Below are positions 23,604 to 34,560 of a stretch of DNA of 64,000 bases, in pieces. Every line of letters begins with the position of its first letter. Positions within the stretch are counted from its first letter, which is position 1. The notes under the pieces were generated by a model. The model saw only the letters and a program-made list of their open reading frames with translations, was not told the origin of the DNA and searched no databases. The stretch lies in the NCBI RefSeq assembly GCF_029837695.1, contig NZ_JAOEEA010000002.1:372001-436000 (forward strand). The letters are read 5' to 3'. The stretch is from Pseudomonas sp. GD04019 (lineage in GTDB: Bacteria; Pseudomonadota; Gammaproteobacteria; Pseudomonadales; Pseudomonadaceae). The position numbers and the translations under genes were made by a program.

Positions 23604-24755
23604 TCAATCGGGCAGGTTGGCCAGGAGCAGGTCGCGCACGTTGCCGCCCATGATCGCGGCGATATCGGCGTCGCTGAAGCCGGCGCGCTGCAGGCCCTCG
23701 GTGATCTGCGCCAGGCCGGTGGTATCGAAAGGCGTGTGCACCGTGCCGTTGAAGTCCGAGCCCAGGGCCACGTGGGCGACGCCGACCTTGTCTGCGGCAT
23801 AGCGGATGGCGCGCACGATGGCACCGACCGAGGTCTCGCAGACGGCGGCGTCCCAGTAGCCGATGCCGATCACCCCGCCTGTGGCGGCGATGCGTTGCAG
23901 GTGGTCATCGGTGAGGTTGCGCGGGCCGGGACAGGTGCCGGCCACGCCGGTGTGGGAGACCAGCACCGGGCGCGTGGCGATGGCCAGCACGTCGTCGATC
24001 AGCGGCTTGGAGGCGTGGGCCAGGTCGACCAGCATGCGCTTCTCCTCCAGGCGGGCGATTACCTGGCGGCCCAGCGGGGTGAGGCCGCCTTTTTCCAGGC
24101 CATGGGCCGAGCCGCCGACCTCGTTGTCGAAGAAGTGGGTCAGGCCGGCGATGCGGAAACCGGCGTAGTACAGGCGGTCTACGTTTTCCAGCCTGCCCTC
24201 GATGGGCTGCAGGCCCTCGGTGGCCAGCACCGTGGCCAGGCGCTGCGGATCGCGCTGCCAGGCCTGCAGGTAGGCGGCCAGCTCGCCACGGGTATGGATC
24301 AGCACCAGCTTGCCGTCGCTGGCGGCCGCGGCCTGCTTGAGCTTGTCGGCCTGGTACAGGGCGCGGGCCAGCAGGCTGCCCCAGGTCTCCCGCGGCCAGC
24401 GCTGGGCCATGGCGAGGATGGTGATGTTGTCGCTGTCGGCGCCATTGCTTTCGTAGTTGATACCGCGTGGGGTCTTGGTGACGGTAGAGAACACCTGCAG
24501 GCCGACGCGGCCCTCGAGCAGGCGCGGCAGGTCCGAATGGCCATAGTCGTGGCGCTCCAGCAGGTCGCGCTGCCAGAGCAGGGCATCGTCGTGCAGGTCG
24601 GCGACGAACAGGGTCTGGTGCAGCCTTTCCGCGGAATCGCTGGCGGGGTAGGGCGCGGGCGTGGCCACGCTGTTCGCCTGGCGGTCGAGTAGGGTGGGGA
24701 TGGTGAAGAAGATAACCGGCACGAGGATCAGCAGGACGAGCAGTAGCTTGCGCAT
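23604..24755 (-). CDS. Membrane-type dipeptidase (peptidase M19)
   Basis: A 383-residue zinc dipeptidase related to renal dipeptidase, cleaving dipeptides. An N-terminal hydrophobic segment (2-22) would anchor it or export it to the periplasm. Zinc ligands are visible: His55 and Asp57 in DLHDD, the Glu in ATEGLQP, and His residues in DLAHAS and VSHTG. The TIM-barrel motif GSDFNGTV near the end is also typical. The ATG at 24755 is preceded by GGATG; an ATG 15 bases upstream is possible. Confidence 0.9.
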   Translation of the reverse strand: MRKLLLVLLILVPVIFFTIPTLLDRQANSVATPAPYPASDSAERLHQTLFVADLHDDALLWQRDLLERHDYGHSDLPRLLEGRVGLQVFSTVTKTPRGINYESNGADSDNITILAMAQRWPRETWGSLLARALYQADKLKQAAAASDGKLVLIHTRGELAAYLQAWQRDPQRLATVLATEGLQPIEGRLENVDRLYYAGFRIAGLTHFFDNEVGGSAHGLEKGGLTPLGRQVIARLEEKRMLVDLAHASKPLIDDVLAIATRPVLVSHTGVAGTCPGPRNLTDDHLQRIAATGGVIGIGYWDAAVCETSVGAIVRAIRYAADKVGVAHVALGSDFNGTVHTPFDTTGLAQITEGLQRAGFSDADIAAIMGGNVRDLLLANLPD

Positions 24756-24858
24756 GGGGCATCCGATCATTGTTGTTATGCGCCGGACTCTAACAAGACG
24801 CGCCAGCGGGTGGCGATGGGCTGGCGGTTTCGCCGGGGGATTTGGCGGGCCAGCCTGC

Positions 24859-25797
24859 TCAGCCGAACAGGCGATTGCGGCCCTGCTGCTTGGCCTTGTA
24901 CAGGGCCGCATCGGCCCGCGCGATCAGGCTTTCCAGGCCGTCCTTGTCCTGCATCTGGGCCATGCCGATGGATACGGTAACGCCGGGCAGTATGCCGACC
25001 GGCGAATAGAACGAGCTGATCTGCTCCAGGCTTTGGCGCAGGCGCTCGCCGATGGTGCGCGACTCGCTGGCGTCCAGCTCCGGCAGAAGGATGACGAACT
25101 CCTCGCCGCCATAGCGCACCATGCTGTCCTTCGGCCGCAGCTGGTTGCGCAGGGTGTGCGCCACCAGGCACAGGGCGTAGTCGCCGGCCAGGTGACCATG
25201 CTGGTCGTTGTAGGCCTTGAAGTGGTCGACATCGAGCATGAGCATGCTCATCGGCTGGTTGCTGAAGGCGCAGCGAGTGCTCTCGCGTTCGTACACGTGC
25301 TCCAGCCAGCGGCGGTTGAAGCAGCCGGTGAGGATGTCGACGTTGGCGTTCTGTTCGCTGTCGAGAATGATCCGGTTGCCCTTGCGCACCCGGTCGCAGA
25401 GCAGTTCCAGCAGGTTCTGCATCAGCTCCGGCGACTGGTCGAACAGCTTCATCAGTGACTCGCGGTGCAGGCGCAGGACCAGCGAGGGCTGGGTGGCGAC
25501 CACATAGGCCGAGGGGCGGTCGTTGTCGATAAAGCTGATTTCGCCGGCGCAATCGCCCGGAGCCAGGGTGCTGACAGGCTGGTTGTCGAGGGAGCCGAGG
25601 TAGACCTTCAGCTCGCCCTCGAGCAGCAGATAGAGGTGCTGGTTGCGATTGAAGGGCGACAGCAGGATCTCGCTGGCCTCCAGTTCGCAGGCGCGAAACT
25701 CCTGCAGCAGCTGTTGCAGGCTGCTGGCGGCGACGTTCTGGAACAGTCGCAATTGGCTGATCTGCTGGAGATCCTGCTGCCAGTTGGCATTTTTCAT
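24859..25797 (-). CDS. Cyclic-nucleotide-binding-domain diguanylate cyclase
   Basis: Makes the second messenger c-di-GMP. The 312-residue protein begins with a cNMP-binding (CRP-like effector) domain (about 15-130) with the loop GDCAGEISFIDNDRPSAYVV, then a GGDEF domain (about 150-310). The active-site motif is GGEEF (230-234), a functional form, and the inhibitory I-site RPKD (221-224) sits at the right distance upstream, so product feedback is likely. The ligand of the sensor domain is not evident. The start at 25797 lacks a strong ribosome site; a longer frame exists to 25869. Confidence 0.9.
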   Translation of the reverse strand: MKNANWQQDLQQISQLRLFQNVAASSLQQLLQEFRACELEASEILLSPFNRNQHLYLLLEGELKVYLGSLDNQPVSTLAPGDCAGEISFIDNDRPSAYVVATQPSLVLRLHRESLMKLFDQSPELMQNLLELLCDRVRKGNRIILDSEQNANVDILTGCFNRRWLEHVYERESTRCAFSNQPMSMLMLDVDHFKAYNDQHGHLAGDYALCLVAHTLRNQLRPKDSMVRYGGEEFVILLPELDASESRTIGERLRQSLEQISSFYSPVGILPGVTVSIGMAQMQDKDGLESLIARADAALYKAKQQGRNRLFG

Positions 25798-26036
25798 CGC
25801 GAGAATGAATAACCTGTCTGGCTGCTGCGGGTGGGCATCGCGAAACACTCCCTGTCCTAGGGCGAACACCTAGCAGCGACCTTATGCTCCGCAATATTAC
25901 CTATGCAATCCTCGGGCTAGAGCGGTCCGACCAGCGGTCACACGCGATGGACGGGGTTGCCCCGACCGCCGGCCGCTTGACCTTTCCAGTCTAACTTAGC
26001 GAATTGCCGGGGCTTCTCGACGAAGCCTTGACGCCA

Positions 26037-27089
<1,053 letters not shown>

Positions 27090-28118
27090 ATGAAGATGGT
27101 GAAATCCACCCTGGCAGTACTGACCACGGCTGCGGTGCTCGGTGTGAGCGGTTTCGCTCATGCAGGTGCGACCCTGGATGCGGTGAAGAAGAAAGGCTAC
27201 GTGCAGTGCGGTATCAGCGATGGTTTGCCCGGTTTCTCCTACGCCGACGCCAAGGGTAACTACCTGGGGATCGACGTGGACATCTGCCGTGCCGTGGCTG
27301 CTGCCGTATTCGGTGATGCCTCCAAAGTGAAATTCAGCCCGCTGACCGCCAAGGAGCGCTTCACCGCGCTGCAATCCGGCGAAGTCGACGTGCTGTCGCG
27401 CAACACTACCTGGACCAGCTCGCGTGATGCGGCCATGGGCCTGAACTTCACCGGCGTGACCTACTACGACGGTCAAGGCTTCCTGGTGAACAAGAAGCTC
27501 GGCGTTTCCAGCGCCAAGGAACTGGACGGCGCCACCGTGTGCATCCAGGCCGGTACCACCACTGAGCTGAACCTGGCCGACTACTTCCGCGCCAATGGCC
27601 TGAAGTACACCCCCATCACCTATGATACCTCCGACGAAAGCGCCAAGTCGCTGGAGTCCGGCCGTTGCGACGTGCTGACCTCCGACCAGTCGCAGCTGTA
27701 CGCCCAGCGCATCAAGCTGGCCGCGCCGGACGACTACGTCGTGCTGCCGGAAGTGATCTCCAAGGAGCCGCTCGGCCCGTCCGTACGCCAGGGTGACGAA
27801 GAGTGGTTCGACATCGTGCGCTGGAGCCTGTACGCACAGCTCAACGCCGAGGAGCTGGGCGTGACTTCCGCCAACGTGGAAGAAATGGCCAAGTCCACCA
27901 AGAACCCGGACATCGCTCGCCTGCTGGGCGCAGAGGGTGATTTCGGCAAGGATCTGAAACTGCCGAAGGACTGGGCCGTGCAGATCGTCAAGCAAGTCGG
28001 TAACTACGCCGAAATCTTCGATCGCAACGTCGGTGCCGGCAGCGAGCTGAAGATCGAGCGTGGTCTCAATGCCCTGTGGAACAAAGGTGGCATGCAGTAC
28101 GCACCGCCGGTGCGCTGA
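27090..28118 (+). CDS. aapJ: General L-amino acid ABC transporter, periplasmic binding protein AapJ
   Basis: A 342-residue SBP_bac_3 protein with a signal peptide (cleavage likely after GFAHA). Binds amino acids in the periplasm and passes them to AapQM. Features are KGYVQCGISDGLPGFSYAD at the mature start, LGIDVDICRAVAAAVFG, ALQSGEVDVLSRNTTWTSSRD, and Cys pairs as in AapJ/BztA proteins. The ATG at 27090 has GGAGG six bases upstream. Two hairpins separate it from aapQ, which usually lets the binding protein be made in excess. Confidence 0.93.
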   Translation: MKMVKSTLAVLTTAAVLGVSGFAHAGATLDAVKKKGYVQCGISDGLPGFSYADAKGNYLGIDVDICRAVAAAVFGDASKVKFSPLTAKERFTALQSGEVDVLSRNTTWTSSRDAAMGLNFTGVTYYDGQGFLVNKKLGVSSAKELDGATVCIQAGTTTELNLADYFRANGLKYTPITYDTSDESAKSLESGRCDVLTSDQSQLYAQRIKLAAPDDYVVLPEVISKEPLGPSVRQGDEEWFDIVRWSLYAQLNAEELGVTSANVEEMAKSTKNPDIARLLGAEGDFGKDLKLPKDWAVQIVKQVGNYAEIFDRNVGAGSELKIERGLNALWNKGGMQYAPPVR

Positions 28119-28127
28119 TCCCCTTTG

Positions 28128-28200
28128 CCATCGCCCCCTCGTGGGGCGATGGTGTTCCTGAGTTAACGAACTCCGCGCCGCAATCCACGGGCGCGGAGTT
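28128..28200 (+). terminator. Two intercistronic hairpins between aapJ and aapQ
   Basis: First stem CCATCGCCCC/GGGGCGATGG (28128-28137, 28143-28152); second stem AACTCCGCGCC/GGCGCGGAGTT (28169-28179, 28190-28200), both perfect. Only a short T run follows the second. They probably protect the aapJ message or partly stop transcription. Confidence 0.7.
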
Positions 28201-28215
28201 TCTATGAGGGCCGTT

Positions 28216-29400
28216 ATGCCAAATCCTGCCAATATTTCGCGCCCGCGCACGTCGGTCTGGACCGACCCGCAGGTGCGCGGCTGGCTATTCCAGATTATTG
28301 CCGTGGTCGCCGTCGTGGCCATCGGCTGGTACCTGTTCCACAACACCCAGCACAACCTCGCCCAGCGCGGGATCATCTCCGGCTTCGGCTTCCTGGAGCA
28401 GAGCGCCGGCTTCGGCATCCCCCAGCACCTGATCGACTATCAGGAGAGCGACAGCTACGGCCGGGTGTTCGTCATCGGCCTGCTCAACACCCTGCTGGTG
28501 GCGGGCATCGGCATCGTGTTCGCCACCATTCTTGGCTTCATCCTCGGCGTGGCGCGGCTGTCGCCCAACTGGATGATCAGCAAGCTGGCCACCATCTATA
28601 TCGAGACCTTCCGCAACATCCCGCCGCTGCTGCAGATCTTCTTCTGGTACTTCGCCGTATTCCTGCCGCTGCCCGGCCCGCGGCAGAGCCTCAGCCTCGG
28701 CGACACCTTCTTCCTCAGCAACCGTGGCCTGAACATGCCGTCGCCGACCATGGCCGAAGGCTTCTGGCCGTTCTTCATCGCCCTGGTGCTGGCGCTGGCG
28801 GCAATCTGGTTCATGGCCCGCTGGGCGCGTCAGCGCTTCGAGGCCACCGGCCAGGGCTTCCCGACGCTGATCAGCAGCCTGGTACTGATAGTTGGCCTGC
28901 CGGGGCTGGCCATGCTGGCGTTCGGTGATCCCTTCCACTGGACGGTGCCGGAGCTCAAGGGCTTCAACTTCCGCGGTGGCTGGGTGCTGATTCCCGAACT
29001 GATGGCGCTGACCCTGGCGTTGACCGTGTATACCGCGGCCTTCATCGCCGAGATCGTGCGTTCCGGGATCAAGGCGGTGAGCCACGGCCAGACCGAGGCG
29101 GCGCGCTCGCTCGGCTTGCCGGCCGGCAAGACCCTGCGCCTGGTGATAGTGCCGCAGGCCCTGCGCGTGATCATTCCGCCGCTGACCAGCCAGTATCTGA
29201 ACATCGTGAAGAACTCGTCGCTGGCGGCCGGTATCGGCTACCCGGACATGGTCTCGCTGTTCGCCGGTACGACCCTGAACCAGACCGGCCAGGCCATCGA
29301 GGTCATCGCCATCACCATGAGCGTGTACCTGGCCATCAGCATCAGCATCTCGATCCTGATGAACTGGTACAACAAGCGCATCGCGCTGATCGAGCGGTAA
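28216..29400 (+). CDS. aapQ: Amino acid ABC transporter permease AapQ
   Basis: A 394-residue inner-membrane permease of the HAAT family. Several membrane helices are evident, with the insertion between helices typical of AapQ (about 100-250). The EAA loop, which contacts the ATPase, reads EAARSLGLPAGKTLRLVIVPQALR near residue 290-315. The ATG at 28216 is preferred because GAGGG precedes it; the ATG at 28204 has its ribosome site buried in the second hairpin stem. Ten bases separate it from aapM. Confidence 0.92.
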   Translation: MPNPANISRPRTSVWTDPQVRGWLFQIIAVVAVVAIGWYLFHNTQHNLAQRGIISGFGFLEQSAGFGIPQHLIDYQESDSYGRVFVIGLLNTLLVAGIGIVFATILGFILGVARLSPNWMISKLATIYIETFRNIPPLLQIFFWYFAVFLPLPGPRQSLSLGDTFFLSNRGLNMPSPTMAEGFWPFFIALVLALAAIWFMARWARQRFEATGQGFPTLISSLVLIVGLPGLAMLAFGDPFHWTVPELKGFNFRGGWVLIPELMALTLALTVYTAAFIAEIVRSGIKAVSHGQTEAARSLGLPAGKTLRLVIVPQALRVIIPPLTSQYLNIVKNSSLAAGIGYPDMVSLFAGTTLNQTGQAIEVIAITMSVYLAISISISILMNWYNKRIALIER

Positions 29401-29410
29401 GGAGAAGCGC

Positions 29411-30508
29411 ATGGAAGTCCATCAATTCCGTCCGAGTCTGCCGCCGCCCCGCATGAGCGTGGGTGTGGTCGGCTGGCTGCGGTCCAACCTGTTCTCCAGC
29501 TGGTTCAACACCCTGTTGACCCTGCTGGCCATCTACCTGGTCTGGCTGATCGTGCCGCCGCTGCTGAAGTGGGCGGTGTTCCAGGCCGACTGGACCGGCA
29601 CCACCCGCGCCGACTGCACCGGTGAGGGCGCCTGCTGGGTGTTCATCAAGGAGCGCTTCAGCCAGTTCATGTACGGCTTCTACCCGGAGGAGCTGCGCTG
29701 GCGCGTGGATCTGACCGTGTGGCTGGCGGTGATCGGCGCGGCGCCGCTGTTCATCCCGGCGATGCCGCGCAAGGCCAGCTACGGGCTGCTGTTCCTGGTC
29801 GTCTACCCGCTGCTGGCCTTCTGGCTGCTGCACGGTGGCTTCCTCGGCCTGACCGAGGTGGAGACCAGCCAGTGGGGCGGCCTGATGCTGACCCTGGTGA
29901 TCGCCGCCGTCGGCATCGCCGGCGCGCTGCCGCTGGGCATCCTGCTGGCCCTGGGCCGGCGCTCGAAGATGCCGGCGATCCGCGTGATCTGCGTGACCTT
30001 CATCGAGTTCTGGCGCGGCGTGCCGCTGATCACCGTGCTGTTCATGTCCTCGGTGATGCTGCCGCTGTTCCTGCCGGAAGGCCTGTCCTTCGACAAGCTG
30101 CTGCGCGCCCTGATCGGGGTGATCCTGTTCCAATCCGCCTACATCGCCGAAGTGGTACGTGGCGGCCTGCAGGCCATCCCCAAGGGGCAGTACGAGGCGG
30201 CCGCGGCCATGGGCCTGGGCTACTGGCGGATGATGGGGCTGGTGATCCTGCCGCAGGCGCTCAAGCTGGTGATCCCGGGCATCGTCAACACCTTCATCGC
30301 CCTGTTCAAGGACACCAGCCTGGTGATCATCATCGGCCTGTTCGACCTGCTCAACAGTATCAAGCAAGCCACCACCGACCCGGCCTGGCTGGGCATGGCG
30401 ACCGAGGGCTACGTGTTCGCCGCCCTGGTGTTCTGGATCTTCTGTTTCGGCATGTCCCGCTATTCCATGCGCCTGGAGCGCAAGCTGGACACCGGCCACA
30501 AGCGTTAG
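29411..30508 (+). CDS. aapM: Amino acid ABC transporter permease AapM
   Basis: A 365-residue second permease subunit that pairs with AapQ to form the channel. Membrane helices are spread over the length, and the EAA loop reads YEAAAAMGLGYWRMMGLVILP. A periplasmic part with two Cys residues (about 63-75) lies after the first helix. AGGAG precedes the ATG. The next gene, aapP, follows after 12 bp, so this is one operon. Confidence 0.93.
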   Translation: MEVHQFRPSLPPPRMSVGVVGWLRSNLFSSWFNTLLTLLAIYLVWLIVPPLLKWAVFQADWTGTTRADCTGEGACWVFIKERFSQFMYGFYPEELRWRVDLTVWLAVIGAAPLFIPAMPRKASYGLLFLVVYPLLAFWLLHGGFLGLTEVETSQWGGLMLTLVIAAVGIAGALPLGILLALGRRSKMPAIRVICVTFIEFWRGVPLITVLFMSSVMLPLFLPEGLSFDKLLRALIGVILFQSAYIAEVVRGGLQAIPKGQYEAAAAMGLGYWRMMGLVILPQALKLVIPGIVNTFIALFKDTSLVIIIGLFDLLNSIKQATTDPAWLGMATEGYVFAALVFWIFCFGMSRYSMRLERKLDTGHKR

Positions 30509-30520
30509 GAGTCATAGACC

Positions 30521-31282
<762 letters not shown>

Positions 31283-31302
31283 TCTGCGCAGCCGTAAAAA
31301 AG

Positions 31303-31330
31303 AAAGGAGCCTTCGGGCTCCTTTTTCTTT
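31303..31330 (+). terminator. Rho-independent terminator of the aap operon
   Basis: Stem GGAGCC (31306-31311), loop TTCG, stem GGCTCC (31316-31321), then CTTTTTCTTT-like T run. The A tract before the stem makes it usable by the convergent gene as well. Confidence 0.9.
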
Positions 31331-31335
31331 GCGCG

Positions 31336-32295
31336 CTATTCAGCGAGCGGTTGGCGCAGGCGCTTGCGGAAGGCGCCGGGCGTCTCGCCACACAGCTGTT
31401 TGAACAGCTTGGCGAAGGTGGCGCGATCGGCGTAGCCGACCTGGGCGGCGACATGCTCCAGCGAGCGCGCCGGGTTGCGCAGGGCGCTCTGCGCGGCGCT
31501 GATGCGCAGGCGTTGCAGATAGTCGTTGGGTGTCAGCCCGGTGGCCGCCTTGAAGCGGCGCAGCAGGGTACGCGTGGAGCAATTGGCGCGTTCGGCCAAC
31601 AGCGGCAGGTCGATGGCGTGGGCGTGGTGCTGCTGCAGCCAGCGCAGCAGCGGGGCGATCAGCGGGTCGTCCTGCCCGGCGAGTGGCAGCAGCGGGGCGA
31701 AGCGCGATTGCTGGCCGCGCTCGCGCTCTACCACCAGGGCGCCGGCTACGCGCTGCGCCAGCCAGTCGCCGCCGTGCACGGCGATCAGGTGCAGGCACAG
31801 GTCGAGACCGGCCTGGGCGCCGCCAGAGCAGAAGCGGTTGTCGTGCTCGGTGAACAGCTGGTCGATCTGCAGGCGCACCCTGGGGAAGCGCTGGCGGAAG
31901 TTATCCGCCAGCGCCCAGTGGGTCGTGGCGCGGCGGCCGTCCAGCTGGCCTGCGGCGGCCAGCAGGCAGGCGCTGCTGCACAGGCTGGCCAGCTGCTGGT
32001 GCTGCGGTCGGGCGGCCAGCCAGACGAGCAGGGCTGCGTTGTGTTCCAGCGTTCGATCGAGCGCGCTGCCGGTAGCGGGAATCAGCAGCAGGTCGGCGCG
32101 CTCGGCCAGGCTCAGGTCGCCATCCACCCGCAGCTGCGCGTAACCCAGCTGCACCGGTTGGCCATCGGCGCTAACCCGCTGCAGCGCGAACAGCGCATCG
32201 CCGGCCAACTGGTTGGCCAGGCGAAAGGCGTCGTCGGCCATGCTCAGGCTGGAGAGCACGGTCTGCGGGCAGGTATAGAGGGCGATACGGATCAT
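31336..32295 (-). CDS. GlxA-family AraC-type transcriptional regulator
   Basis: A 319-residue regulator with an N-terminal DJ-1/PfpI-like (type 1 glutamine amidotransferase fold) domain (1-175), including LCSSACLLAAAGQLDGRRATTHW with a nucleophile-elbow Cys, and a C-terminal AraC HTH domain (about 215-315) with CSTRTLLRRFKAATGLTP and VGYADRATFAKLFKQ. Relatives control amine, betaine or carnitine use in Pseudomonas. It stands back to back with the NTF2-like gene at 32391, which may be its target. Confidence 0.9.
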   Translation of the reverse strand: MIRIALYTCPQTVLSSLSMADDAFRLANQLAGDALFALQRVSADGQPVQLGYAQLRVDGDLSLAERADLLLIPATGSALDRTLEHNAALLVWLAARPQHQQLASLCSSACLLAAAGQLDGRRATTHWALADNFRQRFPRVRLQIDQLFTEHDNRFCSGGAQAGLDLCLHLIAVHGGDWLAQRVAGALVVERERGQQSRFAPLLPLAGQDDPLIAPLLRWLQQHHAHAIDLPLLAERANCSTRTLLRRFKAATGLTPNDYLQRLRISAAQSALRNPARSLEHVAAQVGYADRATFAKLFKQLCGETPGAFRKRLRQPLAE

Positions 32296-32390
32296 GTGGC
32301 GATTATTGACACAAAGTTGTCTTTATCGCCAATCGCCGGTCGTCTTCTGCGCGGCCATACTCTGCCCATCACCAATTGGAGCAGCAGCCC

Positions 32391-32861
32391 ATGGCCCACC
32401 CCAATGCCGAACTGATCGACCGTTTCTACCAGGCCTTCCAGCGCCAGGATGCCGAGGCCATGGCCGCCTGCTACGCCGACACTATCGAGTTCTCCGACCC
32501 GGTGTTCCGCGATCTGCAGGGCACGGACGCCGCCGATATGTGGCGCATGCTCTGCGCCCGCGCCAAGCAGTTCTCCCTGACCTACGAGGTGCTCGAGGCG
32601 GACGAGCAGCAGGGGCGCGCGCGCTGGGTGGCGACCTACCTGTTCAGCCAGACCGGGCGCATGGTGGAGAACCACATCGAGGCCAGTTTCCGCTTCGCGG
32701 GCGGCAAGATCGTCGAGCACCGCGACCGCTTCGATCTGTGGCGCTGGGCGCGCCAGGCCCTGGGTGCCAAGGGCGTGCTGCTCGGCTGGCTGGCACCGGT
32801 GCAGGACGCCATCCGCAAACAAGCCATGGGTGGGTTGCGCGCCTGGCAGGCCGGGCGCTGA
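32391..32861 (+). CDS. NTF2/SnoaL-like family protein
   Basis: A 156-residue cone-fold protein. The N-terminal helix [33 protein letters not shown] is characteristic of SnoaL-like/NTF2 proteins, which bind small hydrophobic molecules or act as isomerases and hydrolases. [10 protein letters not shown] toward the end is also typical. The ATG at 32391 has GGAG nine bases upstream; a TTG 15 bases earlier overlaps that site and was rejected. The substrate is unknown. It faces the GlxA-type regulator. Confidence 0.82.
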   Translation: MAHPNAELIDRFYQAFQRQDAEAMAACYADTIEFSDPVFRDLQGTDAADMWRMLCARAKQFSLTYEVLEADEQQGRARWVATYLFSQTGRMVENHIEASFRFAGGKIVEHRDRFDLWRWARQALGAKGVLLGWLAPVQDAIRKQAMGGLRAWQAGR

Positions 32862-32901
32862 CTGGCGTAAGCTCGGCGGCCTTGTATTGCGCTGCCGAGC
32901 C

Positions 32902-33201
32902 ATGACCGATACACCTCCTGCCAAGCCCTGGTCCGTCTACTTGGTGCGTGCCGAGAACGGCGCGCTGTACTGCGGCATCAGCGACGATCCGCAGCGGCGC
33001 TTCGCGCAGCACCGCAGCGGCAAGGGCGCGCGCTTCTTCCACTCCAGCCCGGCGCAGGCGCTGGTGTATATCGAGAGCTGTGCGGACAAGAGCGCCGCGC
33101 TGCGCCGTGAGCGGGCGATCAAGGCGCTGGCCAAGACCGCCAAGGAGCGCCTGGTGGCTGCCTTCATCATGGAAGAAGCTGATAGCCCGCTATCAGTCTG
33201 A
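32902..33201 (+). CDS. GIY-YIG nuclease-superfamily protein (YhbQ-like)
   Basis: A 99-residue single-domain protein of the UPF0213/YhbQ group. The GIY-YIG signature appears as [20 protein letters not shown], followed by [14 protein letters not shown] with the conserved Arg, and a Glu in RRERAIKAL that would bind the metal. Its substrate in the cell is uncertain; the family is linked to DNA repair and RNA processing without firm proof. The ATG at 32902 lies just after the NTF2-like gene. Confidence 0.87.
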   Translation: MTDTPPAKPWSVYLVRAENGALYCGISDDPQRRFAQHRSGKGARFFHSSPAQALVYIESCADKSAALRRERAIKALAKTAKERLVAAFIMEEADSPLSV

Positions 33202-33264
33202 ATGGGTAGGCCGGTGCCGGCCGTGGAGTTAAGCTGGCCCATCCACACTGACGCGGAGCCCGTC

Positions 33265-34200
33265 ATGCACGAGTTGATCCTGCACCACTACCCGACCTCG
33301 CCGTTCGCTGAAAAGGGCCGCCTGCTGTTGGGCTTCAAGCAGTTGTCCTGGCGCTCGGTGATGATCCCGGCGGTGATGCCCAAGCCCGACCTGCTGGCCC
33401 TGACCGGCGGTTACCGCAAGACGCCGGTGCTGCAGATCGGCGCGGACATCTATTGCGACACCGCACTGATCGCCCGCCGCCTGGAGGCCGAGAAGAGCGT
33501 CCCGGCGCTGTTCCCGGAAGGCCAGGAATTCGTCGTCGCCAGCTTCGCCCAGTGGGTCGATTCGGTGGTGTTCCAGCATGCGGTGAGCCTGGTGTTCCAG
33601 CCCGAATCCGTGGCGCTGCGCTTCGCCAAGCTGCCGCCGGAGGCGGTCAAGGCCTTTATCGCCGATCGCGCCGGTCTGTTCAGCGGTGGTAGCGCCACGC
33701 GCCTGCCGGCGGAAATCGCCAAGCACAACTGGCCGGGCATCATGGCCCGCGTCGAGCAGCAGTTGGCGCGCGAGGAGGGCGACTTCCTGTTCGGCGAGCC
33801 GTCGCTGGCCGACTTCTCCCTGGCCCACTGCCTGTGGTTCCTCAAGGGCACCCCGGTCACCGCGCCGCTGGTCGACGCCTATCCCAATGTCAGTGCCTGG
33901 CTGGGCCGCGTGCTCGGCTTCGGCCATGGCGCCTCCAGCGCGCTCACTGCAGAAGAGGCTATAGAGATCGCTCGCGCGGCGACCCCGGCGGCCCTGCCGG
34001 ATGAGCAATTCGCCGAGCCCAACGGTTTCCAGGCCGGCCAGCGGGTGAAGATCGCGGCTACTGACTATGGCGTCGATCCGGTGGAGGGCGAGCTGCTGTT
34101 CGCCGGCGCCGAGGAGCTGATCCTGCGCCGCGAGGACGAGCGCGCGGGCGTGGTGCATGTGCACTTCCCGCGCCTGGGCTTCCGCATCGAGGCGCTGTAG
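33265..34200 (+). CDS. Glutathione S-transferase family protein
   Basis: A 311-residue protein with an N-terminal thioredoxin-fold GST domain (LILHHYPTSPFAEKGRLLLGF; KTPVLQIGADIYCDTALIARRL) and a helical GST C-terminal domain (about 90-215; FLFGEPSLADFSLAHCLWFL). An extra C-terminal part of about 75 residues (GQRVKIAATDYGVDPVEGEL) is not found in ordinary GSTs and looks like a small beta domain. The ATG at 33265 has GGAG seven bases upstream. The substrate is unknown. It converges on the glutaredoxin gene across a long hairpin. Confidence 0.85.
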   Translation: MHELILHHYPTSPFAEKGRLLLGFKQLSWRSVMIPAVMPKPDLLALTGGYRKTPVLQIGADIYCDTALIARRLEAEKSVPALFPEGQEFVVASFAQWVDSVVFQHAVSLVFQPESVALRFAKLPPEAVKAFIADRAGLFSGGSATRLPAEIAKHNWPGIMARVEQQLAREEGDFLFGEPSLADFSLAHCLWFLKGTPVTAPLVDAYPNVSAWLGRVLGFGHGASSALTAEEAIEIARAATPAALPDEQFAEPNGFQAGQRVKIAATDYGVDPVEGELLFAGAEELILRREDERAGVVHVHFPRLGFRIEAL

Positions 34201-34205
34201 CCGAT

Positions 34206-34238
34206 ATCAAGGCGGCGCTAGCGGAGCGCCGCCTTGAT
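34206..34238. terminator. Hairpin between convergent GST and glutaredoxin genes
   Basis: Perfect 14-bp arms (34206-34219 and 34225-34238) around a 5-nt loop. One arm is inside the glutaredoxin coding end. No T run follows, so it may pause or stabilise transcripts rather than terminate cleanly. Confidence 0.6.
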
Positions 34239-34559
34239 GCCTTCCGGGTTGTAACCGCGGATCACGGTGTCACCGATGGTCAGCAGCGGAATGCCCTGGC
34301 CGTTGAGTGCATCGTAGGCGCGGCGGCCCTCGCTGGATTTTTCGATATCGAACTCGGTGTAGCGAATGCCCTGTTCGGCGAGGAAGCTGCGGGTTTTGGC
34401 GCAGTAGCCGCACCAGGCGGTGGCATAGAGCACCACTGGCGCGTTCGCGTTGCTTGCGGCCGACTGTGGCGCCGGCTTCAGGCCGGTGAAGGTCTCGATG
34501 CGCTCCCAGTTCTGCCAGGCGGCGAGAAGCGCCAGCAGGATGAAAATCCGTTTGCCCAT
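34218..34559 (-). CDS. Membrane-anchored glutaredoxin
   Basis: A 113-residue protein with an N-terminal hydrophobic segment (about 4-16) and a glutaredoxin domain with the redox motif CGYC in YATAWCGYCAKTR. The cis-Pro region IPLLTIGD and the GYNPEGI stretch are typical. It probably reduces or forms disulfides at the periplasmic or cytoplasmic face of the membrane; the topology cannot be decided here. It starts one base after the stop of yejK, so the two are co-transcribed. Confidence 0.88.
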   Translation of the reverse strand: MGKRIFILLALLAAWQNWERIETFTGLKPAPQSAASNANAPVVLYATAWCGYCAKTRSFLAEQGIRYTEFDIEKSSEGRRAYDALNGQGIPLLTIGDTVIRGYNPEGIKAALR

Positions 34560-34560
34560 G

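Noticed and set aside
29342-30499. Minus-strand frame of 385 codons opposite aapM
   Set aside because: It is a His/Gln/Asp-rich antisense shadow of the permease.
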